From Corynebacterium senegalense (GTDB taxonomy: Bacteria > Actinomycetota > Actinomycetes > Mycobacteriales > Mycobacteriaceae), in assembly GCF_900411315.1 (NCBI RefSeq), contig NZ_LS990887.1:1840981-1875508 (forward strand): a stretch of DNA of 34,528 bases. The letters run 5' to 3'. Positions 9,188 through 17,999 of this stretch are shown piece after piece. Each line of letters begins with the position of its first letter. The first letter of the stretch is position 1. A program made the position numbers and the translations under genes. The notes under the pieces are model-generated. The model was not told where the DNA came from. It worked only from the letters and a program-made list of their open reading frames with translations, and did not search any database.

Positions 9188-10441
9188 ATGACCGCCTTCG
9201 AAGTTGAGCTGCAAGCGGGGCTGAAGCACGCCGTGGTCTCCACCACCGGCCCCGACCGCCCCGGAGTCTCCGCCGCGTTCTTCCGCGTCCTCGCCGCGCA
9301 CGGAGTGCAGCTTCTCGACGTCTCCCAGGTCGACTTCCGGGGCCGCCTCATGCTCTCGGCCTTCGTCGGAATGGACCCCCTCGCCCTGGCGGACATCGAG
9401 CGCGAGCTGCGGGCCGGCCTGTGGGAGTTCGGCCAGCGCGTCACCATCGAGACGGGGGCGGAGGTGCGCTCCATCTCCCGTCCGCGCTCCACCCACGTGC
9501 TCGTCGCCCTGGGCAACCCCGTCACCGCCGGCCAGGTCTCGCGCGTCGGCCAGGCTCTCGCGGGCTACGGGGCGAACATCGACCGGATCCGCGGCATCTC
9601 CAACTACCCGGTGACGGGCCTGGAGTTCCGCGTCACCCTGCCGGACTACAGCCCCGGCGACGGCAGGGAGATCCGCAAGACCCTGGCCGAGCTGTCCGCC
9701 GAGATGGGCATCGACCTGGCCATCGAGCACGCCGGGCTGCACCGCCGTGCCAAGCGCCTCGTCTGCTTCGACTGCGACTCCACCCTCATCACCGGCGAGG
9801 TCATAGAGATGCTTGCCGCGCACGCGGGCAAGGAGGCCGAGGTGGCGGAAGTGACCGAACGCGCCATGCGCGGCGAACTGGACTTCGAACAGTCGCTGCG
9901 CGAGCGCGTGGCCACGCTGGCGGGCCTCGAGGCCTCCGTCATCGACGAGGTCGCTGCCGACATCACCCTCACCCCCGGCGCGCGCACCACGATCCGCACG
10001 CTCAACTCCCTGGGCTACCGCACCGCCGTGGTCTCCGGCGGCTTCATCCAGGTCCTTGAGGGACTGGCGGAGGAGCTCGAGCTCGACTACGTCCGGGCGA
10101 ACACCCTCGAGGTGGTGGGCGGGAAGCTGACGGGCCGGGTGGTCGGGGAGATCGTCGACAGGCAGGCGAAGGCCCGCCTGCTCGCCGAGTTCGCCGCCGA
10201 TTCGGGTCTGACGATGGGCCAGACCGTCGCGGTCGGCGACGGCGCGAACGACATCGACATGCTCTCCACCGCCGGCCTCGGCATCGCCTTCAACGCCAAG
10301 CCGGCCCTCAAGGAGATCGCCGACGCCTCCGTCAACCACCCCTTCCTCGATTCCGTGCTCTACATGCTGGGCATCCCGCGCGAGGAGATCGACTCCGCCG
10401 ACGAGGAGGCCGGGACCGGCGGGCGGGTGGCCCTGTCCTGA
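9188..10441 (+). CDS. serB: Phosphoserine phosphatase SerB with ACT domains
   Basis: SerB hydrolyses phosphoserine to serine, the last step of serine synthesis. Two N-terminal ACT-type regulatory domains (about residues 12-85 and 100-175) precede a HAD phosphatase domain. The catalytic DCDST motif has nucleophile Asp195 and acid Asp197; SGGF (motif II) and GDGANDIDM (motif IV) follow. The length of 417 residues fits actinobacterial SerB2-type enzymes. An in-frame ATG at 9137 would add 17 residues, but it overlaps the likely -10 hexamer; AAAGGA stands 15 bases before 9188. The stop overlaps the next start by one base (TGATG), so the two genes are translationally coupled. Confidence 0.93.
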   Translation: MTAFEVELQAGLKHAVVSTTGPDRPGVSAAFFRVLAAHGVQLLDVSQVDFRGRLMLSAFVGMDPLALADIERELRAGLWEFGQRVTIETGAEVRSISRPRSTHVLVALGNPVTAGQVSRVGQALAGYGANIDRIRGISNYPVTGLEFRVTLPDYSPGDGREIRKTLAELSAEMGIDLAIEHAGLHRRAKRLVCFDCDSTLITGEVIEMLAAHAGKEAEVAEVTERAMRGELDFEQSLRERVATLAGLEASVIDEVAADITLTPGARTTIRTLNSLGYRTAVVSGGFIQVLEGLAEELELDYVRANTLEVVGGKLTGRVVGEIVDRQAKARLLAEFAADSGLTMGQTVAVGDGANDIDMLSTAGLGIAFNAKPALKEIADASVNHPFLDSVLYMLGIPREEIDSADEEAGTGGRVALS

Positions 10442-11181
10442 TGGACTCCCTCGCCGCCGCGCACTCCCTCCTGGTCGACCGGCTCGAGAGCGACTACCGC
10501 GCCCGGACCGAGGACCCGGAGGACCCCTCCACGGTCCAGGCGATGCAGCTGGCCATCAACCTGCCCAGGGATGCGCCGCCGACGCGGGAGGAAGTGCTGA
10601 GGGACGCCGCGGTGGCCGTCGTGAAGCTGTGCCTCGACCCCCGCGCGGGCGAGGACGGCTTCTGGCGCGATGGCCTGGACCGGTGGTACTCGCACCGGAT
10701 CCGCAAGGTGGCGCGGCGGGCGCGCAACAAGGCGTGGGCCGACGTGCAGGCCCTCCCCGGGGTCACTCACGGCTGCGTGCGCGCGTTCGTCCCCTCGGCC
10801 GTCAGCGAGGTGCCCAAGCCCATCAGCAAGCTGCAGGTCAAGGGCACCGACGTCCCGCCGTCCGCACCGTCGCCTGACGACGCCACCCTGCCCACCCTCT
10901 ACATCAACGCCGACCTGCACATGAGCGCGGGCAAAGCGGCCGCCCAGGCGGGGCACGGCTCGATGCTCCTCGCCGCGGCGATGACGGTGGAGAGCGTGCG
11001 GGAGTGGGAGGGGCGCGGCTACCTGGTGAACATCCGGGAGGTCGCCGCTGCGGAGCTCGCGCGCCACGCGGCGGCCCACGGCGCGGTGGTCGTGCGCGAC
11101 GCCGGGTACACCGAGGTCGCGCCCGGCTCTCAGACGGTGGTGGCGGTCCCTGCCCCCGCTACCGCGCGACCAGGCGCCTGA
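10441..11181 (+). CDS. PTH2-family peptidyl-tRNA hydrolase domain protein
   Basis: This 246-residue protein has a C-terminal PTH2 domain at about 152-238. LYINADLH opens the first strand, followed by GKAAAQAGHGS with Lys165, Gln169 and His172 in the positions conserved in PTH2 enzymes. The N-terminal 150 residues are predominantly helical and have no domain I recognise. PTH2 enzymes release peptides from peptidyl-tRNA; whether this fused form does so is inferred. It is coupled to serB by TGATG, and its 3' end overlaps the convergent dinG by 23 bases. Confidence 0.8.
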   Translation: MDSLAAAHSLLVDRLESDYRARTEDPEDPSTVQAMQLAINLPRDAPPTREEVLRDAAVAVVKLCLDPRAGEDGFWRDGLDRWYSHRIRKVARRARNKAWADVQALPGVTHGCVRAFVPSAVSEVPKPISKLQVKGTDVPPSAPSPDDATLPTLYINADLHMSAGKAAAQAGHGSMLLAAAMTVESVREWEGRGYLVNIREVAAAELARHAAAHGAVVVRDAGYTEVAPGSQTVVAVPAPATARPGA

Positions 11182-13117
11182 GGGCGCCGCGGACGACCTG
11201 CGGGTCCGTGGTCTCCCAGAAGTCCGGCAGGGAGCGGCGCAGGTAGGAGCCGTAGCGCTTGGTCACCAGCCGGCTGTCCAGGACGGCGACGACGCCCTTG
11301 TCGTCCACCGAGCGCAGCAGCCGGCCGGCGCCCTGCGCCATGAGCAGCGCGGCGTGGGTGGCGGAGACCTCCATGAATCCCGAGCGGCCGGCTGCGTCGG
11401 CGGCCTTGGAGCGCGCCTGGAGGAGCGGGTCGTCGGGTCGGGGGAAGGGGATGCGGTCGATGAGCACGAGCGAGAGCGACCGGCCGGGCACGTCCACTCC
11501 CTGCCACAGGGTCAGGGTGCCGAAGAGGCACACGTTCTCGCTGGCCGCGAACTTCTCCACGAGCGCGCCGGTGGAGTCCTCGCCCTGGACCAGGATGTCG
11601 AAGGGGAGGCGCTTCTTCATCGCCTCGGCGGCCTGCTCCGCGGCCCGGCGGGAGGAGAACAGGCCGAGGGTGCGCCCGCCGGCGGCGGTGATGAGCTCGG
11701 CGATCTCGTCGAGGGTTTCGGGGGCGAGGCCGTCGCGGCCCGGGGCGGGCAGGTGGCGGGCCGTGTAGAGGATCCCGGAGCTGCGCGGGTGAAACGGCGT
11801 GCCGGCGTCGAGGCTGTCCCAGGTCCCGTCGGGCAGGCCCCACGCGGCGGCCATCGCGTTGAAGTTGCCGCCGATGTTCAGGGTGGCCGAGGTGAGCACG
11901 ACGGTCTGCTCCGCGAAGAGGCGCTCGCGCAGCAGGCCGGAGACGGAGAGTGGGGCGACGGCGACGGAATCGCCGTGGCGCTCCGAGCGGGTCAGCCACA
12001 CGACGTCGGTGTGCTTCGCCGGGTCGTCCTCGTCGAAGACACCGAGGATGCGGACGACGGCGTCGTGCAGGTCCTCCAGGTGATTCTTCAGGTTCTCCCG
12101 CTCCGCGAAGGTTTCCGGCTGGTTGGCGGCCTCCCCCTCCGGGCCGCGGGCAATGGCCTCGCGCGTGCGCCACACCGCGTCGCGCACGGCGACGAAGCCG
12201 GTGCGCGCGGTGTCCGAGATGTTCTCCCAGCGGCCCGGCTCCTCCAGGTCGATCGCCGCGGTGAAGTCGTCGACGACGCCTTCCAGCTCGCCCTTCTTCG
12301 CCCCTAGCTTGTCGGCGCGTCTCGACGCCAGAGTCAGCGCCCGCGCGGAGATCTCGTTCGTGGCCACCGAGGTGATGCGCCCGTCGAGCTCGTGCGCCTC
12401 GTCGATGACGGTGATGGCGTGCTCGGGCAGGATGTCGGCGTCGGAAAGCGCGTCGATGGCGAGCAGCGCGTGGTTGGTCACCACGACATCCACGTCGCGG
12501 GTGCGCTCGCGCGCGAGCTCCGCGAAGCAGTCCTCGCCGTGCGGGCAGCGCGTCGCCCCCAGGCATTCGTTGGAGGTCACCGACACCTGGCGCCACGCCA
12601 GGTCGGGCACGCCCGGCTCGAGGTCGTCGCGGTCGCCCGTCTCCGTCTCCTGCGCCCACTCGTTGACCCGCTTGACGTGGCGGCCCAGCCAGGAGATGTC
12701 GTCCTCCTCGATGAGCGCCTCTGGCGCGTCCTCGGGCACGGAGAGCTTGTGCAGGCAGACGTAGTTGTTGCGCCCCTTCTGGATGGCGAAGGTCGGGCGG
12801 CGCTGGAGGAGGGGCTCGAGGGCGTCGGCAAGCCGCGGCAGGTCGCGCTCGACCAGCTGGCGCTGCAGGGCGATCGTCGCGGTGGAGACGACCACCGACG
12901 TGCCGGTGGCCTGAGCGTGGCGGATCGCGGGGACGAGGTAGGCCAGCGACTTGCCGGTGCCCGTGCCCGCCTGGACCGCGAGGTGGCGCCCGGAGTCCAT
13001 CGCCTTGGTCACCGCGTTGGCCATCGCGACCTGGCCCGGCCGCTCGGCGCCGCCGAGGGCGGTCACGGCTGCTTGCAGCAGCTCCGGGGTGGACGGGCTT
13101 AGGGGCTGATCACTCAC
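11159..13117 (-). CDS. dinG: DinG-type ATP-dependent DNA helicase (XPD-like)
   Basis: This is a 652-residue superfamily 2 helicase of the XPD/DinG group, acting 5' to 3' on DNA damage and R-loop structures. Walker A AGTGTGKS is at residues 50-57 and the DEAH box at 239-242. Cys121, Cys185, Cys191 and Cys197 are spaced as the ligands of the 4Fe-4S cluster of this group. Motif VI appears near the C-terminus as QGAGRLLRS. There is no exonuclease domain. The start is GTG at 13117 with TAGACT 8 bases upstream. The pair dinG-pncB, divergent from clpS, matches Rv1329c-Rv1330c of M. tuberculosis. Confidence 0.93.
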   Translation of the reverse strand: MSDQPLSPSTPELLQAAVTALGGAERPGQVAMANAVTKAMDSGRHLAVQAGTGTGKSLAYLVPAIRHAQATGTSVVVSTATIALQRQLVERDLPRLADALEPLLQRRPTFAIQKGRNNYVCLHKLSVPEDAPEALIEEDDISWLGRHVKRVNEWAQETETGDRDDLEPGVPDLAWRQVSVTSNECLGATRCPHGEDCFAELARERTRDVDVVVTNHALLAIDALSDADILPEHAITVIDEAHELDGRITSVATNEISARALTLASRRADKLGAKKGELEGVVDDFTAAIDLEEPGRWENISDTARTGFVAVRDAVWRTREAIARGPEGEAANQPETFAERENLKNHLEDLHDAVVRILGVFDEDDPAKHTDVVWLTRSERHGDSVAVAPLSVSGLLRERLFAEQTVVLTSATLNIGGNFNAMAAAWGLPDGTWDSLDAGTPFHPRSSGILYTARHLPAPGRDGLAPETLDEIAELITAAGGRTLGLFSSRRAAEQAAEAMKKRLPFDILVQGEDSTGALVEKFAASENVCLFGTLTLWQGVDVPGRSLSLVLIDRIPFPRPDDPLLQARSKAADAAGRSGFMEVSATHAALLMAQGAGRLLRSVDDKGVVAVLDSRLVTKRYGSYLRRSLPDFWETTDPQVVRGALRRLVAR

Positions 13118-13125
13118 GGCTCACC

Positions 13126-13131
13126 AGTCTA
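13126..13131 (-). promoter_or_regulatory. -10 hexamer of leaderless dinG
   Basis: TAGACT on the minus strand lies 8 bases before the GTG at 13117. There is no Shine-Dalgarno sequence. Confidence 0.5.
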
Positions 13132-13150
13132 GGGGGTCGCGCAAGCGGCC

Positions 13151-14488
13151 CTACTCCGTCGGCTCGGGGAAGCCCACGAAGCGCGTCGGGATGGCCGGTT
13201 CGTTGCGCGACAGGGCCAGGCCCTCCCAGGGCAGCGTCGTGCGCGCCGCGGCGAGGTGGGCGCGGGTGGCGGCCAGGTCGTTGAGGCCCTCCACGATCGC
13301 GCCGTCGCGCATGAGGGGGATGTCCATGCGCCGGTAGTCGAGGCGCGGCCGCGGGGTCACCTCGGCGTCGAAGGGGCAGATGACCTCGCCGATGGCCACT
13401 CCGGAGCTGCGGTAGGCGCGCAACGCGCTCTTCGTACCGCCGTAGGTGGCCTTGCCGCTGGAACGCTTCGCGACGGGGTGCCCCTCCACCTCCACGAGCT
13501 TGTACACCATCCCCGCGGTGGGGGTGCCGGAGCCGGTCACCACGGAGGTGCCCACGCCGAAGCCGTCGACCGGGTCGCCGCGCAGCCCGGCGATGGCGAA
13601 TTCGTCGAGGTCCGAGGACACGATGATGCGGGTGTTGTAGGCCCCGGCGTCGTCAAGCTGCTTGCGCACGCGGCGGGAGACGATGCCCAGGTCCCCCGAG
13701 TCGATCCGCACCGCGCCGAGGTCCGTGCCCGCGACCTCGAGGGCGTTTTCCACGCCGCGGGTGATGTCGAAGGTGTCCACGAGCAGCGTCGTGTCCACGC
13801 CGAGGGACTCGACTTGGGAGCGGAAGGCGGCCTTCTCGTCGGGCACGCCGTTCTCGTCGACGTGCAGCAGCATCCAGGCGTGCGCGGCGGTGCCGGCGGG
13901 CGGGATGCCGTACTGCTTCGCCGCCTCCATGTTGGAGGTGGTGTCGAAGCCGGCGATGTAGGCCGCCCGCGCGGCGGAGACGGCCGCGCGCTCGTTCGTG
14001 CGCCGCGAGCCCATCTCCATGATCGGGCGCCCATCAGCCGCGGTGACCATGCGCGAGGCCGCGGAAGCCACCGCCGAGTCGGAGTTGAGGACGGACAGGA
14101 TGATCGTCTCCAGGATCACGCACTCGGCGAAGGTGCCGCGCACCGTCATGATGGGCGAGTAGGGGAAGTACAGCTCACCCTCGCGGTAGCCGTCGATCTG
14201 GCCGGAGAAGGAGTAGTTGCACAGGTAGTCCTTCGCGCGGTCGGACAGGAAGTCGGCCACCTCGAGCTGCTCGCTGGTGAAGCGGAAGCGCGAGATGGCG
14301 TCCAGAACGCGCGCCGTGCCCGCCACGACCCCGTAGCGCCGCTCGCCGACGAGCTTGCGGGAGAACACCTCGAAGGAGCACTGCCGGTCGGCGGTGCCGT
14401 CCTTGAACGCGGCGTCGAGCATGGTCAGCTCGTACATGTCGGTGAGAAACGCCGTCGAGTGGTGCGGGTGGGCCTCAAAGTCTGTCAT
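13151..14488 (-). CDS. pncB: Nicotinate phosphoribosyltransferase
   Basis: PncB joins nicotinate and PRPP to nicotinate mononucleotide in NAD salvage; PncA, also in this window, makes its substrate. The protein has 445 residues. TAFLTDMYELTML near the N-terminus, the EMGSRRTNE motif in the middle and RIDSGDLG followed by VSSDLDEF in the C-terminal barrel are typical of the family. The frame stays open far upstream on this strand, but homology begins at MTDFEAH, and TAACCT sits 8 bases before this ATG. It lies directly upstream of dinG in the same direction, though dinG seems to have its own promoter. Confidence 0.94.
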   Translation of the reverse strand: MTDFEAHPHHSTAFLTDMYELTMLDAAFKDGTADRQCSFEVFSRKLVGERRYGVVAGTARVLDAISRFRFTSEQLEVADFLSDRAKDYLCNYSFSGQIDGYREGELYFPYSPIMTVRGTFAECVILETIILSVLNSDSAVASAASRMVTAADGRPIMEMGSRRTNERAAVSAARAAYIAGFDTTSNMEAAKQYGIPPAGTAAHAWMLLHVDENGVPDEKAAFRSQVESLGVDTTLLVDTFDITRGVENALEVAGTDLGAVRIDSGDLGIVSRRVRKQLDDAGAYNTRIIVSSDLDEFAIAGLRGDPVDGFGVGTSVVTGSGTPTAGMVYKLVEVEGHPVAKRSSGKATYGGTKSALRAYRSSGVAIGEVICPFDAEVTPRPRLDYRRMDIPLMRDGAIVEGLNDLAATRAHLAAARTTLPWEGLALSRNEPAIPTRFVGFPEPTE

Positions 14489-14496
14489 GGCGCCCA

Positions 14497-14502
14497 AGGT
14501 TA
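14497..14502 (-). promoter_or_regulatory. -10 hexamer of leaderless pncB
   Basis: TAACCT on the minus strand lies 8 bases before the ATG at 14488. Confidence 0.5.
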
Positions 14503-14568
14503 CCCGTGGGGTTGTTGACGTGCGGTGAAACGGGCAACCTGGCGCTGCGCTGTTAGCGCGACAGTGGG

Positions 14569-14574
14569 TAGGGT
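14569..14574 (+). promoter_or_regulatory. -10 hexamer of leaderless clpS
   Basis: TAGGGT lies 7 bases before the ATG at 14582 and selects that start over internal ATGs at 14645 and 14657. Confidence 0.5.
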
Positions 14575-14581
14575 GGGCACC

Positions 14582-14944
14582 ATGAATCCTTCCCGCAGTG
14601 GACACGCAGGTTCCGTAGGCGCCCCCGGCACGGCAGTGCGCGCCATGGGCTCGCCCATGGCCACCCCGGAGCTCGACGAGCAGATCGAGGTTGACGTCGC
14701 GGCCAGCGAGAACCTGCCGTGGATGTGCATCGTGTGGGACGACCCGGTCAACCTGATGAGCTACGTCAGCTACGTCTTCCAGACCGTGCTGGGCTACGAC
14801 CGCAAGCGCGCCAACGAGCTGATGATGCAGGTCCACACCGAGGGCAAGGCCGTCGTCTCCTCGGGCGAGAAGGACAAGGTGGAAGGCGACGTGAAGAAGC
14901 TGCACACGGCGGGCCTGTGGGCCACGATGCAGCAGGCAGGATAG
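14582..14944 (+). CDS. clpS: ATP-dependent Clp protease adaptor ClpS
   Basis: ClpS delivers N-degron substrates to the ClpC/ClpP protease. The 120-residue protein has its ClpS core at about 44-118. [11 protein letters not shown] at 52-62 supplies the paired aspartates and the Met of the N-degron pocket, and His85 (VHTEGKA) matches the pocket histidine. The 40-residue N-terminal extension is low in complexity and longer than usual; an internal start at 14645 or 14657 would give a more typical size. I prefer 14582 because of the hexamer 7 bases upstream. It is followed by DUF2017 as in M. tuberculosis (Rv1331-Rv1332). Confidence 0.92.
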   Translation: MNPSRSGHAGSVGAPGTAVRAMGSPMATPELDEQIEVDVAASENLPWMCIVWDDPVNLMSYVSYVFQTVLGYDRKRANELMMQVHTEGKAVVSSGEKDKVEGDVKKLHTAGLWATMQQAG

Positions 14945-14959
14945 GGGAGTAGCGACAGC

Positions 14960-15499
14960 ATGCAACCGTGGCGCCGCAAGAAGGGCATCATGCGCTCGAG
15001 CGCGAAGTTTTCCACCCGCTTCGATCCGCTGGAGCGGGAGGTGATCGGAGACCTCACCGCGACGGTCTCGGAGGCGCTCATCGCCCGCGCCCAGTCCGCG
15101 CCGAAGGACGAGTTCGCCGAAATGATGGGCCTGGCGGCGGGCCACTCCGAGCCTCCCGAGGACCCAAAGGTGCGCCGCCTCCTGCCCGACTTCCAGCGCG
15201 AGGGCGACGAGGAGTTCGACGGCGACGCGGGGCTCCTGCGCAGCCTGCACGAGAACGACATCATCAAGGCGAAGCTGATGAATCTCCAGGTGATCAACGA
15301 GGCCCTCGGCCCCACCGGCGGGGTCGACGTGAGCATCGACGAGGAGGACGCGCAGCGCTTCGTCGCGGCGCTCAACGACATGCGCCTCTACGTCTCCGAG
15401 GACGACCGCGGGGGCGAGGCAGCCCAGCAGGACCGCGCGCGCCTGCTCGAGTGGCTCTCCTTCTGCCAGGATTCGCTTCTCGACGCCATGATGGGCTGA
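14960..15499 (+). CDS. DUF2017 family protein
   Basis: This is a 179-residue soluble, mostly helical, acidic protein of the actinobacterial DUF2017 family, which almost always follows clpS. It has no signal peptide or membrane segment and no recognisable catalytic motif. The N-terminus MQPWRRKKGIMR is basic and the core contains a DEFAEMMGL segment. It starts 15 bases after clpS, with GGGGAG about 9 bases upstream. Its link to clpS suggests a role in regulated proteolysis; that is inference and no function is established that I know of. Confidence 0.88.
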   Translation: MQPWRRKKGIMRSSAKFSTRFDPLEREVIGDLTATVSEALIARAQSAPKDEFAEMMGLAAGHSEPPEDPKVRRLLPDFQREGDEEFDGDAGLLRSLHENDIIKAKLMNLQVINEALGPTGGVDVSIDEEDAQRFVAALNDMRLYVSEDDRGGEAAQQDRARLLEWLSFCQDSLLDAMMG

Positions 15500-15501
15500 C
15501 C

Positions 15502-15518
15502 CGGCCAATTTTTGGCCG
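15502..15518 (+). terminator. Hairpin after DUF2017
   Basis: CGGCCAA (15502-15508) and TTGGCCG (15512-15518) form a perfect 7-bp stem with a TTT loop, starting 3 bases after the stop. There is no T run, so it is only a possible terminator; it also borders the repeat array. Confidence 0.5.
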
Positions 15519-15520
15519 CT

Positions 15521-15952
15521 TGAGTTTCGGGACCCAGTGCCAAAGCTTCGGGAGCTCACCGACCGACCTGGGCAAATGCTTCCCCGCGGCGGCCCGAAGG
15601 CAAACTTTGGCACTGGGCAGTGCCACATTTCCGGAAGCTCGCTGACCCACCTGGGCAAAGTGACAACATTGGCGGCGCGAGGCTCAAATCTGTCACTGGG
15701 GATGCCTGAGACCCGCCCCGCCGATTGAGTTTCGGGACCAGTGCCAAACTTTCCCGAGCTCGCGACCCGACCTGGGCAAACGCTCCTGTGCACCGGCCGA
15801 AAGGCTAACTTTGGCACCGGCCAGTGCCACATTTTCGGAAGCTCGCCACCCCACCTGGGCAAACGCTTCCCCACACCGGCCCAAAGACCAACTTTGGCAC
15901 CGGCCACTGCCACATTTCCCCAAACCCCACACTCCACCTGGGCAAAACTACA
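15521..15952. repeat. 83-bp repeat array with palindromic unit ends
   Basis: Five imperfect units begin CAGTGCCA or CACTGCCA at 15535, 15618, 15739, 15822 and 15905. Within each block the starts are exactly 83 bp apart. Each unit contains ACCTGGGCAAA about 30 bases in. Units 1, 3 and 4 end in CTTTGGCAC, complementary to the GTGCCAA at their start, so a unit can fold on itself. Unit 2 is diverged at its right end and unit 5 is cut short. A leader TGAGTTTCGGGAC precedes unit 1 (15521) and unit 3 (about 15726), so the array is two blocks. The frame stays open on the minus strand here, but I judge it non-coding. Confidence 0.85.
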
Positions 15953-16013
15953 AGTCTGACAGCCCAGAGCGCGTCCGAGAAAGTGGCCGGGTGCGGCGCG
16001 CGATTCCGTTTCC

Positions 16014-16207
16014 GTGGCGCGCTGTCAGTTGCTCACTGATGGCCAATGGAACGTGGTCTCTGACCTGCTTTCACACCAACAGTCACAGATACACCACGCC
16101 AGCGGACGCAACCGTGAGGCCCGGCGACCCGCTACGACGAACCAGTCGTCACCTACCGGGCCGGAGCGATGGCCGCCCGGCTCAAACACCAATCAAACAC
16201 GCGCTAG
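16014..16207 (+). pseudogene. Remnant of an IS5-like family transposase
   Basis: Two ends of a transposase survive with the middle deleted. From GTG at 16014 the frame reads LLTDGQWNVVSDLLS, like the LTDEQW...LLP opening of IS5/IS427-group transposases. From 16130, in a different frame, it reads RYDEPVVTYRAGAMAARLK and stops at 16207, like the RY(D/E)KLAVTYRAG C-terminus of the same group. Only about 190 bases remain of a gene normally near 800. The catalytic DDE residues are lost. Its stop shares CTAG with the stop of the convergent pit gene. The family call is from motif memory, not alignment. Confidence 0.65.
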
Positions 16208-17823
16208 CCGAAGAACGCCCGGATGGCCACGAACCCGACTGCACCGAGGGCAGCGGAGACGGGCACCGTGATGATCCAGGCCAGGCCGATCTGGCGCATC
16301 AGCCCCCAGTTCGCGTTGCGGTTGACCAGCCCGACGCCGAGGACCGCGCCGATGAGGATGTGGGTGGAGGAGACGGGCAGGCCTAGAAGGGACGCCGCCA
16401 TGACCACGGCCGCGGCGGAGAGCTCGGCGGAGAAGCCGGAGGCCGGGTGGATCTCCGTCAAGTTCGTGCCCACGGTGGCGATGACGTGGCGGCCGATGAA
16501 CCACAGGCCGGCCACCAGGCCGACGCCGGCGGTGACGAGGAGGGCGGTGGGCACCTCGGACTTCTCCACCACCGAGTTCTCCTTCAGCACGTCGAGGACG
16601 GCGGCAAAGGGGCCGATGGCGTTGGCGATGTCGTTCGAGCCGTGGGAGAAGGCGAAGGCTGAGGCGGTGAACACCTGCATCCAGGAGAAGAGGAAGAACG
16701 TCGCCCGCTCGAGGTTGGTGCTGCGCATGGTGCGCGTGAAGATGTAGACCGCCATCCACACCGCGGCGGAGACCATGAGGATGATGAGCACCGTGCCGAG
16801 GCTGTGCAGACTGATGCCGGTGTTGCTCAGCCCCTTGAACAGCATCATCGCGGTGATGATGCCGGCGCCGACCATGGCGACGATGGGGACGAAGCGGATG
16901 AGCGCGCGGTGCGCGTCGACGTCCTCGGCCTCCTTGTTGATGGTGTAGAGGTCCCGGTAGTAGTCCGATTCAAGGTCCTCGAGCGCGAAGTCCGAGCCGG
17001 TGGTGGTCACGGCGCCGCGGGCCATCGCCCCGTTCTCCCGGATCTGCTCGGATTCGGGCATGGCGATGAAGCGGTCGCGGAACGCGCGGCGGTGGTCGTG
17101 GCGGCGCTGCCGGAGCGTCTCCAGCTTCTGCTCGGCGCGCTCGTTGTAGACGAGGATGGAGCGGGTGATGAAGCGGAACAGGGCGTAGGCGACGAGCCCG
17201 CCGAGCAGCGGCGAGATGAACCAGCTCATGACGATCTTGGAGATCTCGTCCCACTGCACCATGCTCCAGGGGGAGGCGCCGCCGACGATCGCGCCGACGA
17301 TGGAGTGGGTCGTTGAGACGGGCCAGCCCATGCGGGTGGCCACCAGCAGCCAGACGGCCGCGCCGAAGAGCGCGGAGAGCATGACAAAGGCGAAGTCCAT
17401 CGGCTGGATGTCTACCCCGCTGAGGTCGACGATGCCGGACTTGACGGTCTCGGTGACCTCGCCGCCCGCGAGGATTGCGCCGCCGACCTCGAAGACCGCG
17501 GCGACCATGAGCGCCTGGCGCAGCGAGAGCGTGCCCGCCCCCACCGAGGTGCCGAAGGAGTTGGCCACGTCGTTGCCGCCGATGTTGAAGGCCATGAACA
17601 CGCCCAGCGCGATGGTGACGATGAGCAGGATCGTGTGGTTTCCGGGCCCGATCTGGTTGCGCGCCCAGAAGTAGAACAAAAGCACGGTGACGAAGAGGAG
17701 CCCGCCGAAGACGGCGTGGAGCTTGCCGCCGTTGGCCTCCTCCTCGATCGCAGCCTCGTCGGCTCCCGTGAGCGTCGCCGTCGGCTCCGGGTGGCGGGCC
17801 GCCTCGGTGATGTTGTGGGTCAT
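16204..17823 (-). CDS. pit: PiT-family inorganic phosphate transporter
   Basis: This is a 539-residue low-affinity phosphate permease in the cytoplasmic membrane. The two PiT signature repeats are present: FNIGGNDVANSFGT near residue 80 and FSHGSNDIANAIGPF in the second half. GWPVSTTHSIVGA and GLPVSSTHILIGA are the matching second motifs. About ten to twelve membrane segments flank a hydrophilic central loop of about 80 residues (residues 235-315) rich in Arg and Asp. The N-terminal 35 residues are hydrophilic. It stands alone and is divergent from the P1 peptidase gene. The coupling ion cannot be read from sequence. Confidence 0.92.
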   Translation of the reverse strand: MTHNITEAARHPEPTATLTGADEAAIEEEANGGKLHAVFGGLLFVTVLLFYFWARNQIGPGNHTILLIVTIALGVFMAFNIGGNDVANSFGTSVGAGTLSLRQALMVAAVFEVGGAILAGGEVTETVKSGIVDLSGVDIQPMDFAFVMLSALFGAAVWLLVATRMGWPVSTTHSIVGAIVGGASPWSMVQWDEISKIVMSWFISPLLGGLVAYALFRFITRSILVYNERAEQKLETLRQRRHDHRRAFRDRFIAMPESEQIRENGAMARGAVTTTGSDFALEDLESDYYRDLYTINKEAEDVDAHRALIRFVPIVAMVGAGIITAMMLFKGLSNTGISLHSLGTVLIILMVSAAVWMAVYIFTRTMRSTNLERATFFLFSWMQVFTASAFAFSHGSNDIANAIGPFAAVLDVLKENSVVEKSEVPTALLVTAGVGLVAGLWFIGRHVIATVGTNLTEIHPASGFSAELSAAAVVMAASLLGLPVSSTHILIGAVLGVGLVNRNANWGLMRQIGLAWIITVPVSAALGAVGFVAIRAFFG

Positions 17824-17999
17824 AGGGGGACTCGCTTTCCTGCGGTTGGTGTGCGTGGGGTGCGCAGCTCCGTTCCCCTCCGGCCGGCGAACAGCCCCGC
17901 GAGCGGGAGGCAGGAAGATTCAGCGCCGGATCGCGGCCGAGCGACCCGACCCGCTGCCAATATGCAACGGGGACAGGCCGCCCAAAACCGGAAACGACC

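Noticed and set aside
14489..15937. Upstream extension of the pncB frame through clpS, DUF2017 and the repeat array
   Set aside because: PncB homology begins at 14488 and the extension is antisense to real genes. The repeated peptide it yields is only the 83-bp repeat read in frame.
15521..15952. 83-bp repeat array as a CRISPR
   Set aside because: The whole unit is repeated with divergence; there are no short identical repeats with unique spacers and no cas genes nearby.
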